A DNA stretch of 64,000 nt from Desulfopila aestuarii DSM 18488 (GTDB lineage Bacteria; Desulfobacterota; Desulfobulbia; Desulfobulbales; Desulfocapsaceae), in the NCBI RefSeq assembly GCF_900143695.1, contig NZ_FRFE01000017.1, positions 62,001 through 126,000 of the forward strand, read 5' to 3'. This document shows, one piece after another, positions 63,501 to 64,000 of the stretch (position 1 is the first letter of the stretch; each line of letters starts with the position of its first letter). A program made the position numbers and the translations under genes. The notes beneath the pieces were generated by a model. The model ran no database searches and was not told the DNA's origin. It saw nothing but the letters and a program-made list of their open reading frames with translations.

Positions 63501-64000
63501 AACGTGGTCGTACAGTTATTTTGAAAATCAGTGATGACGGCCGTGGCGTTGATGTTGCCCGACTACGGCAAAAGCTCATTGTTGAAAATGTCATTTCTGC
63601 AGATAGCCAGCTCAGTGACCAGGACCTGCTCTCCTACCTGTTCCGACCAAGTGTCAGCACCAAAGACGACATCAGTGAGATTTCCGGCCGTGGCGTCGGC
63701 CTTGATGTTGTCGCCCGGAACATTCAGGAACTTCGCGGTACTGTTAAGGTCATCAACAATCCTGGGCAGGGTGTTACTTTTGAGCTGACAATCCCCATTA
63801 CGCTCTCCGTCAACCGTGCAATTGTGGTCGAGGTCAATACCCATCTGTTTGCCGTACCGATTCAGGACATCGTAGAAGTACACAAATTCAAAAACGATGA
63901 GGTAATTGCAGGCGAGACGCCTCAGGTCATGTGGCACAACAAGCCAATTTTTATAGAGCAACTGGCCCCGTATCTCAACCTGCCGGCTACCACCTTACCG
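60536..64000 (+). CDS. Multi-Hpt CheA/ChpA-type histidine kinase (partial)
   Basis: The frame opens at an ATG with GGGAGA upstream and runs 1155 residues to the window edge without a stop. Three Hpt domains are visible, with phosphorylatable His at residues 49 (HNIKGA), 417 (HTLKGAAAM) and 638 (HTLKGAAAM), separated by long acidic Ser/Asp/Glu-rich linkers. The dimerisation and ATPase parts follow: LLRIRMTPLSSIS, LMHILRNCIDHGIEE, SDDGRGVD and GRGVGLDVV. A CheW-like domain begins near residue 1070 (VNRAIVVEVNTHLFAVPI). This matches ChpA/PilL of twitching systems. A receiver may follow outside the window. Confidence 0.93.
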   Translation, partial: MSSLPRSELAGILFQEIESYLPEIENKIALLMNTSDNQEALSEVHRLFHNIKGAASQVSFAGLSNSAAICEAILASLLESESPATGEQLEFLGTVNAHIKQFCCLDDKSVTAEDNLLAATVSFFQRLHESSGQEDPIVLPSSLQALLSRSVDTENQFDSGQSSLSNELSSLHTECLTILRSVLPLLRELADCSAQSSATTLPVTVLRPIITALSTLAYCTHAAGLTSLEKLLRHFLDILYTFQHNPQATDTCTPVLVQEFISYLDLIFALPPDECEEVVPVVQKQLSKVITSLTDKQTEPDELVFSDLDTLDTDVNSAFTDDTLFQDDSIFGDLSFDDNEFTDEPFTNLVTDATTSDTDSFSDSEETELRELFLMECDEHLAALTRELGSFDLPESEAIQQNDEQRSSFNRMRISAHTLKGAAAMTGHSRISASAYGLERMLRWLEEESQDVTGQDLNVIHDCLVTIHAQSETLAMEGYESPDQDCSFVEEHLAKRQQQDNSDFHAEEIFHDNDISSLTDLQGEDDSASSLHEIDDQFEQIPDSVDSVSFSPLEEVHQEDIITDLTNAATRADNGLTAHDGELNEEELELQEIFQTECTEHLLVINTELNSLISEVQSTRTIETALRDRLAHMRRAIHTLKGAAAMTGFDHLAGCAHALEDLLDWLHDDARDLSPADITIIAEAIDDIETFVRAPQEVTITDTRALARLIEQHLQQRTVTPATVPTDESVLQADTHFEKAPDAPSEDQVALPAEAGNIRVKLHDLEELVNIEGELVVSRGSVEKLLDRFSSTLDELNTIKDTLRRKSQELEVGFEAQSLYGFGPGSPLLAETDDEGTSSPMSEFDPIELDRYSQLNLIIRSLNEISVDVNAIHGEMMALNSSLQGQVAKQQLSMKLMQEKLLRIRMTPLSSISSALFRTVRQTAKQLGKEVQLQVVGKDVLMDRFIWSKTIDPLMHILRNCIDHGIEERSTRQSLNKPATGQITLDATQRGRTVILKISDDGRGVDVARLRQKLIVENVISADSQLSDQDLLSYLFRPSVSTKDDISEISGRGVGLDVVARNIQELRGTVKVINNPGQGVTFELTIPITLSVNRAIVVEVNTHLFAVPIQDIVEVHKFKNDEVIAGETPQVMWHNKPIFIEQLAPYLNLPATTLP

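Noticed and set aside
1-64000. Mobile elements, CRISPR arrays, tRNA or rRNA genes
   Set aside because: I looked for transposase-like frames, regular repeats and tRNA-like motifs between genes and saw none; this was by eye, without covariance models.

Overview
The window looks like chromosomal DNA from an anaerobic bacterium of the Desulfobacterota, most likely a Desulfobulbales-type sulfate or sulfur metaboliser. No rRNA or marker tree was available, so this rests on gene content: a ferredoxin-dependent 2-oxoacid oxidoreductase operon, desulfoferrodoxin, rubredoxin, many hybrid histidine kinases, and two genes that only make sense if in-frame UGA is read as selenocysteine. Coding density is high. 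I saw no IS element, prophage, CRISPR array, rRNA or tRNA gene.

Region by region. 1-4.1 kb: the start of a large protein that may be an NAD-glutamate dehydrogenase (cut by the window edge), then the korDABC operon on the minus strand. 4.1-5.5 kb: a divergent GntR/FCD regulator with a perfect 16-bp palindrome in the shared intergenic region. 5.7-12.6 kb: housekeeping genes nadA, a shikimate kinase, a queuosine-tRNA mannosyltransferase homologue, a YkgJ-type protein, a PEP synthase regulator, a YchJ-like protein, coaBC and a BI-1 membrane protein. 12.8-20.9 kb: class I fumarase, then tRNA modification and DNA maintenance genes (U32 family, mnmA, mtaB, cinA, recA). 21-24.2 kb: a redox block with an FAD protein, a Fur-box-controlled rubredoxin, a 2-Cys peroxiredoxin, an ArsC/Spx-like selenoprotein and a tiny Cys/Lys-rich protein. 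24.3-29.9 kb: a complete haem-copper oxidase operon (DOMON protein, SCO, subunits I, III, IV, II, haem O synthase). 30.5-39.9 kb: desulfoferrodoxin, a hybrid kinase, class II fumarase, a two-part glycosyltransferase, a metallo-beta-lactamase-fold protein, and an Lrp regulator next to a diaminopimelate-type decarboxylase. 40-43.9 kb: an L,D-transpeptidase/YcbK-like pair and an endonuclease III-exonuclease III fusion. 44-53.6 kb: a hybrid kinase with a solute-binding-protein sensor, mutY, a selenocysteine rhodanese translationally coupled to another hybrid kinase, an S4 protein and a receiver-GAF-adenylate cyclase. 54.3-64 kb: a Pil-Chp-like chemosensory operon (PilJ-like receptor, solute-binding protein, double receiver, CheW, multi-Hpt CheA cut by the window edge).

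How it fits together. Much of the window deals with oxygen and redox stress in an anaerobe: terminal oxidase, desulfoferrodoxin, rubredoxin, peroxiredoxin, two thiol/selenol proteins and base-excision repair (the fused Nth-Xth and MutY). A second theme is signalling: three hybrid kinases, an adenylate cyclase with a degenerate receiver, and a chemosensory array. The strongest unusual signals are the two selenoproteins, each with a bacterial SECIS-like hairpin just after its UGA. One ends in a start/stop overlap with a hybrid histidine kinase.
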